This document shows positions 1 to 12,293 of a stretch of DNA of 64,000 nt, in pieces. Position 1 is the stretch's first letter, and each line of letters starts with the position of its first letter. Under the pieces are notes generated by a model. The model had not been told where the DNA came from, searched no databases, and worked only from the letters and a program-made list of their open reading frames with translations. Source of the stretch: Leptasterias polaris (Eukaryota; Echinodermata; Asteroidea; Forcipulatida; Asteriidae). The stretch covers positions 1,116,001-1,180,000 of the forward strand of contig JAZGTN010000048.1 of assembly GCA_037783415.1 (NCBI GenBank), given 5' to 3'. A program made the translations under genes and the position numbers.

Positions 1-3000
1 TTTATAATATTGAAATAAAAAACACATGTTTTTAATAATTATGCAAGATAAAGGCAAGTCATAAAGACGGCAAATTTAAGCCTCTCGTGAATTTTAACTA
101 ATAAAATAGTTTTAACGAGTTAATAACTATTTCTACCTGTATGGTGCATCATCATACATTCAGCAAGAAATTAGGGAATTCAACACAGCAACGAGTATGA
201 TTTTTTTCACTGGAGAACATTCGGGTACTGATGTGTTGTATATTCTGAAGAAGAAAAAACAATAAACAAAGTACGACTCAAAGCAAATTAAGTCAAGCTG
301 AAACTGCTCAAATAAATAAAATTCAAGACTTACAACATTTCATGATTTTATAATAATAATAATAATTTATTGAATTTATATTGCGCTCTCTCCAGGACCA
401 ACCTGTTCGAGGGCTCATAACAATACAACATATCAGAGTAAGGAAATTACGCCAAAAAAAATGAGTGGAAGGTGCACATCCTGTTTTTGATGTGAACAAC
501 TTATAAACGAAACCTTATTAGGGGAAACTTTATCGAAGGGTTTTCAAATAAGTATGTCGCTATACAAAGTTGACGGAAAACATTCATCAGTCTGACCATT
601 TTCTGACTATAGTGACATAGCCAACATTCATACCAATCCCCCATTGCCCAACTCTATCTCTTCGACGTTCATATTAAACGTTCCTTAGTTTTAAAAACAT
701 TTCACCAACGGTCACCACTTGATGATACAGGATAAACTTTATAACGTAATTGTGCATCAAATAAAAGAATCATTTTGAAAAGCAATGATGTTCACACGGA
801 AAACTTACCGAAGTTAGTCCCGTGTAGCAAGGTAAACACATGCCGTGACGAGGGTCTGAAACACCCATTACGATCCGATGACACATCCTTCCTTCTCGGT
901 GTATGATCAAAACATATTACCATTGTTCGTCTTTTCCTGCTTGCATTTTCCCACATAATTAAATATCATACGAATCACTGAAGCAGGTGGTCATCTCAGT
1001 GAAACTTCGTCTTCAATTCCATATTGATAATAAAGCCATGAGAAGGGCAAGTAGGGGAACAATTAGACGTCGAATCTTAGCGGAAATCATGTTAATGCTA
1101 GTACGTAGTAGTAAGTACGCCATTGATAAGATTGCACTTGCGTTGTAAGTAAAACATGAATGGAAACTCTCGTTACGCCCACATGGCACTGATAGTAAAC
1201 AACTATCGTTGTGCCACGTTGGTCTGTAACAAGTGCCTTGACTGGCTAGCTACCCACCGTTGCCAGTCGCGAGGGGGTATGTCATTCTGCGTTAGGCAAT
1301 GGATTAAGATTAAAGGCCAATTTCTCTAATAGATCTATGAAAAACTTGATTTGTTCCAGTGTATAAAACAATAAGTATTCAGTACCCTTTGTTCGGGTAT
1401 GGGGCACTGTTATGTTACTAAAATGCGTAAGCAGATTTATATTGAAAGTTTTTTAATTTTCCAAAAAAAGTCGTTTGCAAACCTATTACTTTTATACTTT
1501 TAGTGTACACGGGGGAAAGTGATATCGTTGCTGTATGAGTCTCCATAAAGTAGTTTAGATACACATGTATAACAATTTTCATGTAAATAGTCACAAACTT
1601 AACATGCTTAACTGATAAATTAAAAGACTAACAATTCAAAAATTAATGTTATCAAACTACGCATGCTTGCTACCTTATGTGTGAAGCAACATCATTTGTC
1701 ATGATTATGAAAAGGGCATAAGAACCTACTGTTTACACGATGTGCAATTTATGTTGAATTTATTTTGCTAGTCACATTGTAATTCTTTGAAGTATTCAAC
1801 AGGATCTAATAGTTAGATTCGCATAAAAACCGTTGTTGATCAGAGTCAAAGTTATGTTGACCTTTTTCCGATTGCATTTTCTCAGTTATCAAAAGTTATT
1901 CAAATCAGTGAATCACCAAAACAGTTCAGCAAAATACACTCGTTCAGTTGATATTCACCACCAAGCCAACAAATGGCTAACACGAAGGTTATGCAATGAG
2001 CTATTCATTGCACCACCGTCGAACATCGTAGATTTCCGAAGGATGGTTGCATTTATCGACGAGTGCAGTAACAAAGGACCATTAACTTGGTATAGCGCCA
2101 CCATCGATAACGTATCACGACACAGCCACCATGGATAACGTATCACGACACAGCAATGCAGTCTTCGTGGACTTTGCACCCAAGATCAATGGCGCAGTGT
2201 GTGTACTGTTTACATGTACATGCAAGATTACGCGTGGTCAATGGAGCAGAATGACCAGACCTGCGGGCTAATACTAACGTAATGTTCAACTTACATTTTC
2301 AGCGGGAAGTCAAGAACAACCGGGATAACTCTTTGTGTAGCATTTGTTGAGTTTTAAAAGACCTGTCCGATGATGTATTGATTGAAGCAATCCATTCAGT
2401 AATGATTAAGTTATGATTTTTTGAAATATTAAATTTTGATTTACTGTATTTCAACACCTGATGACGTAATCATGACGTCACAACAACTTGATGGAGGTTT
2501 TATCAAGGTTCTAACATGGTGTAAATTTGAGGTTGATCGGATAAACAGAAGTGAAGAATTTGGGCAGGAAATGTTTTTTGGTTAAGAATTGCAGAAAGGC
2601 AAACTTTGACCTTCCGTTACGACCGGAAGTAAAGGTCATGTGAATTTGGCGTTAACTTTTCAAATGTTGCCCGTGTCTTGATCTATCATAATGTTTAAAT
2701 ATGAATATTATAGCTTTCCTATTCAGAAACATACAGGCATTGGCATGAGGGCACTTTTTGGACCTTAAATGGCTTGTAATTTGACACCCGATGACGTCAT
2801 CATGACGTCATTGCTCACACGTCTTCTGCTCTTTATGTTCTAATGTCACATTAAGTTTCAAGTTGATCAAAGGTTTGCAAGTATGTTTTTTTCTGCGGAC
2901 AAACGACTATCAGAAGATTAAGCAAAACAAAGAAAAAAAAAAAAAAAAAACCGAACAAAAACAAGGAGTTGTTCGGTCTGTGGACCGAACACCTAACTAG

Positions 3001-3038
3001 AGATTTAGAGTTTGTAAAACAAACTCTAGGTGTTCGGG
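1..3038 (+). repeat. Large repeat, copy 1 (cut by window start)
   Basis: This is the first of four long copies of a repeat; the others are 12294-15297, 16002-18980 and 20650-23600. Position 1 corresponds to 16002, a constant offset of 16,001 to copy 3, and the copies look almost identical by eye. The right part carries two CRE-like blocks near 2459 and 2787. It ends in poly(A) and a tail hairpin (about 2951-2994), then the boundary hairpin at 2997-3038. A 101-residue frame at 1833-2138 recurs in the near-identical copies but is not kept in the diverged copy near 8000, so I do not call it a gene. No reverse transcriptase or transposase is visible, so it is probably non-autonomous. Confidence 0.85.
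2997..3038 (+). repeat. Boundary hairpin (type example, nine sites)
   Basis: A perfect 10-bp stem, TAGAGTTTGT against ACAAACTCTA, closes an AAA loop and is followed by GGTGTTCGGG. The same 42-bp unit occurs at 6526, 6975, 9041, 11428, 15256, 18939 and 19846. A variant at 7424-7466 has stem TAGTGTTTGT with loop GAGA and ACAAACACTA, so both arms have changed together. Further stems with the same GGTGTTCGG extension are at 23715-23750 and, inverted, near 26220. It marks the left edge of each repeat module. The covarying arms suggest the folded form matters or is copied as a unit. Confidence 0.85.
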
Positions 3039-3560
3039 TTCCCGCTGGGCTCAGTGCTGTTTTAATGCGTTAGCTATATCATTGAATCGCTGAAAACATT
3101 GTTGATAGCTTTTGAAATTTCAAGGAAAGTAAAGTGTAAATCTTCTTTAATTGTATGTTAGACGATGATGTCGTTAAAATAAGTCGAGCATAGTATGAGC
3201 TATTGGTTGCATTTTTTTAAATAGCTTGCTTGATTTTTAGACATTAGTCTTCATACAGAACGGTTTGTTAAATTTATAATATTGAAAGAAAAGATACTTG
3301 TTTTAAATAATTATGCAAGATAAAGGCACGTCGTGAAGACGGCAAGTTTAAGCCTCTCGTGAATTTTAACTAATAAAATATTTTTAACGAGTTAATAACT
3401 ATTTCTACCTGTATGGTGCATCATACTCAGTGTGTAGTTTGTTACGCACCTCAAAACAGTAATAACACCAAAGTTCAACTTAATGAAATAGCTCACACAT
3501 TGACACAGCACTGACCCCAGCGATACCCGAATACCTAGTGTTTGTTGTCACAAACACGTT
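3039..3560. repeat. Partial copy of the large repeat plus inverted end fragment
   Basis: Bases 3039-3427 match the start of the large repeat as seen downstream of the hairpins at 15298 and 19888, including the stretch matching 16002-16150. Around 3428 the similarity stops. Bases 3505-3555 then carry an inverted boundary end, with CCCGAATACCTAG followed by a short GTGTTTGT/ACAAACAC stem. I read this as a truncated copy meeting an inverted one, immediately before the Gypsy fragment. Confidence 0.6.
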
Positions 3561-3795
3561 AAGCCTAGTTTGGTTTATTTTGAAGCATTTTGAGCCTCTC
3601 GTGTATTTAAGGGCCCCTGCCCAAACCATCACTGTGTATACTGACCACAATCCACTGGTTTTCATCCAAAAGATGAAAAACCAAAATCAGAGATTACTCA
3701 GATGGAGTTTAAGTCTCCACGAGTTTGACATTGAAGTAGTTAATGTTAAGGGCAAAGATAACATGATTGCTGATGCCTTATCACGACGCATTTAA
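3560..3795 (+). pseudogene. Ty3/Gypsy retrotransposon RNase H fragment
   Basis: Translation gives the C-terminal end of a Ty3/Gypsy RNase H domain. It includes the stretches YLRAPAQTITVYTDHNPL and KGKDNMIADALSRR, where the TDH and the final D-x-x-ADALSR are hallmarks of this domain. The reverse transcriptase upstream is missing and a stop follows directly at 3793-3795, where a linker and integrase should continue. The fragment is therefore a deletion derivative. The polypurine-like stretch and LTR-like sequence that follow within about 200 bases support a Gypsy origin. Confidence 0.85.
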
Positions 3796-3955
3796 AACGA
3801 TTATTTTCAAATTCCACTCTAAGTGAATTTAGATAAGTATTTTCTTACCAAGTTTGTAGTTATAATACAGTAATTTTGGGGGCTTGATAATTTATCAAAT
3901 TAAAAATAAAATTTTGAAAGTTAAAAAATAAAATAAATAAATAAATACTTTCCTG

Positions 3956-4560
3956 CAAGGGGGGAAGACTGTTACAGATGGGATTCCTCCTCCCCCATTG
4001 TTATTTTATTTCCATTGGTTATTGGTTCACCTGCAGAATGTCTGTGGTATTAGGCCCACATGCATGGAAATGTTTTGATTTGATCAAGAAATCATCGATC
4101 TTTATTGTTTGTGTTTCGAGCATATCGGAGTGTTTCTCCATAGATGAATGTTTTGAATGCATGCGGGGGTTGTGATGATGTCTTGTGTAGGTATTGGTTA
4201 TAGGTTTCAGTGGGTTTGGTATAGACTTGTGTCAAGAATACCCGTTTCTCTTAACCTTGTGCTTCTCGAAGAATGGCACATTAGACTTGTCTCGGTCCAC
4301 CCAATCTCGTCACAATACCCTGGCGCCGCCCCTGATCTTAGTCATAACATGCACTTTAATCTTCCCTCTATAAAACCCCAAATGGTTCAGTTTCTATTAC
4401 ATTGGATTTTCTTTTCAAAGGCTTGCTTAGTTTGGTCATGGACGGTCTGCCAATCCCTACTCTCTGAGTTCTTTACACCCACGTTCTGGTCGCGGAACAC
4501 TGGTTATAAAAGTTCCCTTTGACATTCGATCACTGAAACGTGAGCTGATTTGCGATCACC
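3956..4560 (+). mobile_element. Probable 3' LTR of the Gypsy fragment
   Basis: A purine tract, AAGGGGGGAAGAC, ends at 3969 and is followed at once by TGTTACAG, the usual arrangement of a polypurine tract and LTR 5' end. A TATAAAA box at 4369-4375 fits an LTR promoter. The 3' end is not fixed: I saw no second LTR or target duplication to define it, so 4560 is only an estimate. The region between RNase H and this tract is too short to hold an integrase. Confidence 0.5.
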
Positions 4561-4639
4561 ATGCGTCTCTTTTCAAAGTGCAAGGCCAGTCAAGAATAGT
4601 CCAATGGTGCGTAGTTGTTTACACCATTGAGAACTCTAT

Positions 4640-5170
4640 AGAGTTGTAACTTGAAAATTTAGACAAACGTTTTGCTTTGTCATGCTTGGAGAAAACGCAA
4701 GAGAAAAAAAGCAACCTACTGTGACAATGAATACAACAAGACCAAAGTTATTATGATTTTTGTTGTTAAAAGATTCAGTCTTTGCACGCGATGGTTGGGA
4801 ACATGGGTGCAAGTGCGTGGTGGAAACGTTCTTGATGTTTCCAAACTGGGCGGGGTCGAGGTTGGGTTTAATCGACGCCATTGTTTTTGCTCAGCAATGA
4901 AATGTTCAGTCACTTTGGCAAAGTGATCTGTGAGGGCAATTGGTCGCAAATTGTCTATGTTGGCGGGTGAAGTTTTGGGCACAGGGACGACAATTGCTCC
5001 CTTCCATTGTGCTGGGACGATGAGCTGTGCGAACGAGGCGTTGATTATAATATAATCAACGACTCATATTATGAGTCAATGGTTTAGATAGCTCATATGA
5101 AAACTGTCGTATAAATCTAGCCGAAATATTATCGGGGCCACTCGCCTTTCTGTAGCTTATTCCATTAAGT
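4640..5170 (-). pseudogene. Non-LTR retrotransposon reverse transcriptase fragment
   Basis: On the minus strand one frame reads VPKTSPANIDNLRPIALTDH, the fingers motif of LINE reverse transcriptases (lysine, then LRPI and LT). Its upstream side, in the same frame, reads PAQWKGAIVVPVPKTS. A second frame continues with LDPAQFGNIKNVSTTHL, which fits the segment after the first RT blocks. The change of frame shows an indel, and both ends of the ORF are lost. A decayed LINE; the clade cannot be fixed by eye. Confidence 0.75.
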
Positions 5171-5269
5171 TGTGCGAGGACTTGCACATGGTAAAAATCC
5201 ATACCTTGTTGCAGAACTGCTTGCAATGGTTTATTGTATAATACATAATGACATGAATATAATTAGCAA

Positions 5270-6179
5270 ATCTTGAGACCACCATATCTCGAACGGTTTA
5301 AGTCCGATCAACTGTTTTCGATTGTGTACTTGTGGGATACTGTAGATGTGTTTGTTAGGCTAAACGTTGTGCGACGTCATCATGACGTCACCAGTGCCCA
5401 ACGTAAAGTCAATACATTTCGCTCACCACAATTCTTGTTTTATGGCCCGTGTGGTAAAAAAAACACCTCCATAAGACTGTGTGGCGCGGTATGCTACTTT
5501 ATGTGTTCTCTTATGTTATAATGTAAGGAATTATGAAGTCACCACCTGTAATAGAGCACCCTCTATCAATCGTCTATTTTTCAAGTGTCAAACAAAATAA
5601 GTTTAATTTTGAAATCTACAGAATATGCTTGATCGAGTCAGAAGTTGTTTCCCATCCCATCTTGGAATACTGTGAGCTACGGTACTCATGTTTCAAGCTC
5701 GAAAACATGTTGCATCAATTTTTGATTTCACGTACTAACACAAAACGTTTTACTTTATTGCTTATTAATTTAGGACGAAAAGCAGTCATAAGTACCATAT
5801 ATATGAAGTTCAAAGCAACAAGTCTCCACTGTTAGAAAACTAGTGACGTTTTGAAGGAAAGCGGGATTTTATAAAAGCCTTCAACATTAAATGCCGTTTT
5901 CTACAATTATTACTTTTTACTGTCTACGTGTGTGTCAGTTCGTGAAATCGGTGGATGACGATTTGATAGCTTCACAGTTACCTTGACAAAGTGTCTCGAC
6001 TTATCGCATGGCTGCTTGCAATGGTTTATTGTCTGACACAATGTACGTACTAAATTAAACTTCGGAGTCTAGACACTATTGTGTACAGTTAACCAGTAAA
6101 TTGTACATTTGATAGCTTCACAGTTTCAATGTGTCTAGAAAGCAAACATGCATGAGTTGTCGACTTTTTTTTTGAAAAT
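5270..6179 (+). repeat. Repeat block B, copy 1
   Basis: From about 5360 to 6130 this block matches 10140-10880 with minor differences. Both begin with a double CRE-like motif and a segment ending in CACCAGTGCCCAACG, and both later carry GATAGCTTCACAGTTACC. In this copy the 166-bp tandem unit seen at 10736-11110 is present about once. Short open frames here are not shared in a way that suggests coding. Confidence 0.7.
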
Positions 6180-6262
6180 TAAAAAACTTTCAATATAAAT
6201 CTGCTTACGCATTTTAGTAACATAACAGTGCCCCATCGATACCCGAACACCTAGTGTTGCAA
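6180..6262 (-). repeat. Inverted end fragment of the large repeat
   Basis: This stretch is the reverse complement of the region just after the hairpin at 7424. It reads into CCCATCGATACCCGAACACC and is then cut off. It parallels the inverted end at 26165-26262. Confidence 0.65.
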
Positions 6263-7466
6263 TGGTTTTCAAGAAATAACAACGAATTTATCATTCTTAG
6301 TTTGTGAGTTCCAAAAACTCAAAATTTGATTAAAAAATTAATATCATTAATTTACCCGATAAATCATTGGATGACGTCATTATGTTGTCAAAACTTCTGT
6401 TTCATCTATTTATCAGGTGTAACACTGTTGCCAAGTTTCATGACCGTACGAGCTTGGGAAGGATGTCAAAGTCTGCGGACAACGATTTGTGTGTATTTTT
6501 GAGATGGAACAAACTCAAAAATTCACTAGAGATTTAGAGTTTGTAAAACAAACTCTAGGTGTTCGGGTTCTCGCTGGGCTCAGTGCTGTTTTAATGCGTT
6601 AGCTATATCATTGAATCGCTGAAAACATTGTTGATAGCTTTTGAAATTTCAAACTTGATTTGTTCCAATGTATAAAGCAATAAGTATTCAATACCCTTTG
6701 TTTTCAAGAAATAACAACGAATTTATCGTTCTTAGTTTGCGAGTTCTGCATGGTTGTTAAACCAAAAACTCAAAATTTGATTAAATTAATTACATTTAAT
6801 TACCCAATAATTCATTGGGTGACGTCATTATGTTGTCGAAATTTATGTCTTATCTAATCATCAGGTGTAATATTGTTGCCAAGTTTCATGACCGTGCGAA
6901 TTTGGGAAAGATGTCAAAGTCTGCGGACAACGATGCGTGTATTTTTAAGGTGGGCGAACAAACTCAAAAATCCACTAGAGATTTAGAGTTTGTAAAACAA
7001 ACTCTAGGTGTTCGGGTTCTCGCTGGGCTCAGTGCTGTTTTAATGCGTTAGCTATAACATTGAATCGCTGAAAACATTGTTGATAGCTTTTGAAATTTCA
7101 AACTTGATTTGTTCCAATGTATAAAGCAATAAGTATTCAATACCCTTTGTTTTCAAGAAATAACAACAAATTTATCGTTCTTAGTTTGCGAGTTCTGCAT
7201 GGTTGTTAAACCAAAAACTCAAAATTTGATTAAATTAATTACATTTAATTAACCAATAATTCATTGGGTGACGTCATTATGTTGTCGAAATTTATGTCTT
7301 ATCTAATCATCAGGTGTAATATTGTTGCCAAGTTTCATGACCGTGCGAATTTGGGAAAGATGTCAAAGTCTGCGGACAACGATGCGTGTATTTTTGAGGT
7401 GGGCGAACAAACTCAAAAATCCACTAGAGATTTAGTGTTTGTGAGAACAAACACTAGGTGTTCGGG
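6263..7466 (+). repeat. Tandem repeat with about 449-bp period
   Basis: Boundary hairpins at 6526, 6975 and 7424 are spaced 449 bases apart, and the sequence between them repeats closely. Two 76-78 residue frames at 6815 and 7264 differ by a few residues only because the DNA is duplicated. Each unit holds one CRE-like site (GTGACGTCATTATG) and a conserved stretch with GCCAAGTTTCATGACCGT. Related single units lie at about 11150-11470 and 19550-19887. Confidence 0.8.
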
Positions 7467-9082
7467 TTTCGATGGGGCACTGTTATGTTACTAAAATGCG
7501 TAAGCAGATTTATATTGAAAGTTTTAAATTTTCAAAAAAAAGTCGTTTGCAAACCTATTACTTGTATACTTTTAGTGTACACGGGGGAAAGTGATATCGT
7601 TGCTGTATGCGTCTCCATAAAGTAGTTTAGATACACATGTATAACAATTTTCATGTAAATAGTCACAAACTTAACATGCTTAACTGATAAATTAAAAGAC
7701 TATCACTAACAATTCAAAAATAAATGTTATCAAACTACGCATGCTTGCTACCTTATGTGTGAAGCAACATCATTTGTCATGATTATGAAAAGGGCATAAG
7801 AACCTACTGTTTACACGATGTGCAATTTATGTTGAATTTATTTTGCTAGTCACATTGTATTTCTTTGAAGTATTCAACAGGATCTAAAAGTTAGATTCGC
7901 GTAAAAACCGTTGTTGATCAGAGTCAAATTTATGTTGACCCTTTTCCGATTGCATTTTCTCAGTTATCAAAAGTTATTCAAAATCACCAAAACAGTTCAG
8001 CAAAATACACTCGTTCAGTTGATATTTACCACCAAGCCAACAAAAGGCTAACACGAAGGTTATGCAATGAGCTATTCATTGGACCACCGTCGAACATCGT
8101 TCCGAAGGATGGTTGCATTTATCGACGAGTGCAGTAACAAAGGACCATTAACTTGGTATAGCGCCACCATGGATAACGTATCACACACAGCAATGCAGTC
8201 TTCGTGGACTTTGCACCTAAGATCAATGGCGCAGTGTGTGTACCGTTTAGGCCCTACATGTACATGCAAGATTACGCGTGGTTAATGGAGCAGAATGACC
8301 AGCCCTGCGGGCTAATACTAACGTAATGTTCAACTTACATTTTCAGCGGGAAGTCAAGAACAACCGGGATAACTCTTTGTGTAGCATTTGTTGAGTTTTA
8401 AAAGACCTGTCCGATGATGTATTGATTGAAGCAATCCATTCAGTAATGATTAAGTTATGATTTTTTGAAATATTAAATTTTGATTTACTGTATTTCAACA
8501 CCTGATGACGTAATCATGACGTCACAACAACTTGATGGAGGTTTCATCAAGGTTCTAACATGGTGTAAATTTGAGGTTGATCGGATAAACAGAAGTGAAG
8601 AATTTGGGCAGGAAATGTTTGTTGGTTAAGAATTGCAGAAAGGCAAACTTTGACCTTCCGTTACGACCGGAAGTAAAGGTCATGTGAATTTGGCGTTAAC
8701 TTTTCAAATGTTGCCCGTGTCTTGATCTATCATAATGTTTAAATATGAATACTATAGCTTTCCTATTCAGAAACATACAGGCATTGGCATGAGGGCACTT
8801 TTTTGACCTTAAATGGCTTGTAATTTGACACCCGATGACGTCATCATGACGTCATTGCTCACACGTCTTCTGCTCTTTATGTTCTAATGTCACATTAAGT
8901 TTCAAGTTGATCAAAGGTTTGCAAGTATGTTTTTTTCTGCGGACAAACGACTATCAGAAGATTAAGCAAAACAAAGAAAAAAAAAAAAAAAAAAACGAAC
9001 AAAAACAAGGAGTTGTTCGGTCTGTGGACCGAACACCTAACTAGAGATTTAGAGTTTGTAAAACAAACTCTAGGTGTTCGGG
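7467..9082 (+). repeat. Truncated, diverged copy of the large repeat
   Basis: It begins after the variant hairpin with TTTCGATGGGGCACTG and corresponds to about 1400-3038 of copy 1. It has several indels: a short insertion near 7700, a deletion near 8095, and loss of a second 'GATAACGTATCACGACAC' unit near 8180. It ends with CRE blocks near 8503 and 8835, poly(A), a tail hairpin at about 8996-9040 and the boundary hairpin at 9041. The open frames of the other copies are broken here. Confidence 0.8.
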
Positions 9083-10139
9083 TATCGCTCCTGGGTTCAA
9101 TGCTGTTTTAATGCGTTAGCTATATCAATGAGTCGCTGAAAACAATGTTAATAGCTTGTAAATTTTAAAGAAGGTAAAGTGTAAATCTTCTTACACAGGA
9201 AATAAAACCTACTCAAGATATGAAATTTTATAAATAACAAACTTTTGTTTAGCCAGATTTGAAAACTGATGACATCATTATGAAGTTACAAATGTTTTTA
9301 TCGAGACATAGATATTTAAATATGTGCCAAGTGAAAAACAAAGATTAACTTACAAAACAAAAATCAGCGAAAGAGTACATTATTTAAATTATTTGAAAGA
9401 GCAAAAGGTCCATTGTCATTTCATAGTCATACAGCAGAGGAACATTTTCCCCTTCTCTTGGCAGCAGATGTTGAAACAATCATTTGAATGACCCACACGT
9501 TCAACTATTATATATGCCATTCACTGAAGTTTATTTATTTGTCAATGGATATCGATTCTTTTTTGATTAAAAAACCACATTAGATGATATTTATGTTGAC
9601 ATTATTAAGTTACAATTCTGAAACTTTTTACAGTGAGTTGGATACTCATTAAGTATCGGTGCATGAATCATTAATTGTTCAAAACATATATGCACTGATG
9701 AAGATGTCATTAAAATTAGTCAAGTATTATGAGCTATCGGTTGCATGTTTTAAATTAGCTTGTTTGATTTTTAGACATTGATTTTCCTACAGAACGGTTT
9801 GTTAAATTTAGAATATTAAAATGAAAGACACTTGTTTAGGATAATTATGCAAGACAAAGGCAAAGCATGAGGACGGCAAGTCTAAGCATCTCGTGAATTT
9901 ATACTAATAACATAATGAGTTAAGTACTATTTTTAGGAAAACCTCCATCGAAGGGTCTTTAAATATGCATGTCATAATAAAAAAGTTGACGAAAAACATT
10001 TATTAGTCGAACCATTCTCTGACTATAGTGACACAGCCAACAACCATACCAATCCCCCATTGCCTAATTCTACCTCTGCGACGATCATACTAAATGCTTC
10101 TTAGTTTTAAAAACATCTCACCAACGTCACCACTTGATG
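9083..10139. repeat. Diverged repeat spacer without genes
   Basis: The first 280 bases resemble 18981-19350. Near 9760-9960 there is a weakly similar version of the large-repeat start (matching 3233-3430), and near 9950-10140 one of the 540-720 region. It is AT-rich, with no coding or RNA signal. Confidence 0.5.
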
Positions 10140-10735
10140 CTAAAACATTGTGCGACGTCATCATGACGTCACCAGTGCCCAACGTAAAGTCAATAGATTT
10201 CGCTCGCCACAATTTCTGTTCTATGGCCTGTGTGGTAAAAAAAACACCTCCATAAGACTGTGCGGCGCGGTATGCTACTTTATGTGTTCTCTGATGTTAT
10301 AATGTAAGGAATTATGAAGTCACCCCCTGTCAGAGCACGCTCTATCAATCGTCTATTTTCAAACAAAATAAGTTTAATTTTGAAATCTACAGAATATGCT
10401 TGATCGAGTCAGAAGTTGTTTCCCATCCCATCCCGGAATACTGTGAGCTACGGTACTAATGTTTCAAGCTCGAAAACATTTTGCATCAATTTTTGATTTC
10501 ACGTACTAACACAAAACGTTTCACTTTATTGCTTATTAATTTAGGACAAAAAGCGGTCATAAGCACCATGTATATGAAGTTCAAAGTAACAAGTCTCCAC
10601 TGTAAGAAAACTAGTGACTTTTTGAAGGAAAGCGGTATTTTATAAAAGCCTTCAACATTAGATGCCGTTTTCTACAATTGTTACTTTTTACTGTCTACGT
10701 GTGTGTCAGTTCGTGGAACCGGTGGGTGACGATTT
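10140..10735 (+). repeat. Repeat block B, copy 2
   Basis: This matches about 5360-5960 nearly base for base, beginning with the paired CRE-like motif and CACCAGTGCCCAACG. Confidence 0.7.
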
Positions 10736-11130
10736 GATAGCTTCACAGTTACCTTGACAAATGTGTCTCGAAAGTAAACATTCATGACTTATCACATGGC
10801 TGCTTGCAATGGTTTATTGTCTGACACAATGTATGTACTAAATTAAACTTCGGAGTCTAGACACTATTGTGTGCATTTTACCAGTACATTGTACATTATT
10901 GATAGCTTCACAGTTACCTTGACAAATGTGTCTCGAAAATAAAAACAATCATGATTTATCACATGGCTGCTTGCAATGGTTTATTGTCTGACACAATGTA
11001 TGTACTAAATTAAACTTCGGAGTCTAGACACTATTGTGTGCATTTTACCAGTACATTGTACATTATTGATAGCTTCACAGTTACATTGACAATGTGTCTC
11101 GAAAGTAAACCTGTATGAATTGTCACATGA
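10736..11130 (+). repeat. Tandem repeat with about 166-bp period
   Basis: GATAGCTTCACAGTTAC recurs at 10736, 10901 and 11068, giving spacings of 165 and 167 bases. Each unit continues through GCTTGCAATGGTTTATTGTC and CGGAGTCTAGACACTATTG. Block B at 5970-6130 has a shorter version. Confidence 0.8.
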
Positions 11131-11149
11131 CTGCTTGCAGCGGTTTAAA

Positions 11150-12293
11150 TACCATTTGTTTTCAAAAAATAACAACGAATTTATCGTTCTTAGTTTCTGA
11201 GTTCTGGTTGTTAAACCAAAAACTCAAAATTTGATTTAAATTAATTACATTTAATTACCCAATAAATCAATGGATGACGTCATTATGTGTCAAAACTTCT
11301 GTTTCATCTATTTATCAGGTGTAACACTGTTGCCAAGTTTCATGACCGTACGAGCTTGGGAAGGATATCAAAGTCTGCGGACAACGATTTGTGTGTATTT
11401 TTGAGATGGAACAAACTCAAAAATTCACTAGAGATTTAGAGTTTGTAAAACAAACTCTAGGTGTTCGGGTTCTCGCTGGGCTCAGTGCTGTTTTAATGCG
11501 TTAGCTATATCATTGAATCGCTATATCATTGAATCGCTGAAAACATTGTTGATAGCTTTTGAAATTTCAAGGAAAGTAAAGTGTAAATCTTCGTTGATTG
11601 AACGTTAGTTTACACAGGAAATTAATGCACCTCACAATATGAATTTTAAAAAATAATAATCTTTTGTTAAAGCCAACCCTATTTTGGTTGCTAAAAAAAA
11701 TGATCCTTATCCTTATCCTTATCCTACATTTGAAAACTGATGACGTTTGATAAGTTCTTATCGAGACATTGGTATTTAATTATGTGCTTTAAATTGTAAG
11801 TGAAAAACGAAGGTGAACTTACTAAACGTATTGTCAGCAAAAGAGTACATTATTTAATTTATTTGAAAGGGCAGAGGGTCAATATTGTCCTTTCATACAG
11901 AGCAGCATAAATTTTTCGAATTTCCTTTTGTTTTGGTTGCATATTATCTTAAAACGAGCCTTTGAATTACTCACAAGTACAACTATCATGTATGCCACTC
12001 ACAGAAGTTTATTTATTTTCCAATGGATATTGATTCTTTATAATAAATCCGACTATGCAAATCATGTTGACATTATTAAATTACAATTCTTAGAAGTTTT
12101 AACAGGTTTTCAAATACTGTGATTTGGCTTCTCATTATGTATCGGTGCATGATACTTTGATTGTTAAATACATATGCACTGATGATGATGTCGTTAAAAC
12201 AAGTCGAGCATACAATGAGCTATTGGTTGCATTTTTAAAAATAGCTTGCTTGATTTTTAGACATTAGTCTTCATACAGAACGGTTTGTTAAAT
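11150..12293 (+). repeat. Single 449-type unit and repeat spacer
   Basis: Bases 11150-11469 match one unit of the 449-bp tandem and end in the boundary hairpin at 11428. The spacer that follows recurs at 15298-16001 and 19888-20649. It contains a short CCTTAT microsatellite (three units near 11706) and a frame of 60-76 residues near 11928-12122 that is kept only because the copies are recent. Confidence 0.65.

Noticed and set aside
1833..2138. A 101-residue frame repeated at 1833, 14089, 17834 and 22481
   Set aside because: It is identical because the DNA copies are nearly identical. In the diverged copy near 7900-8285 the frame is broken by indels, and no domain is visible.
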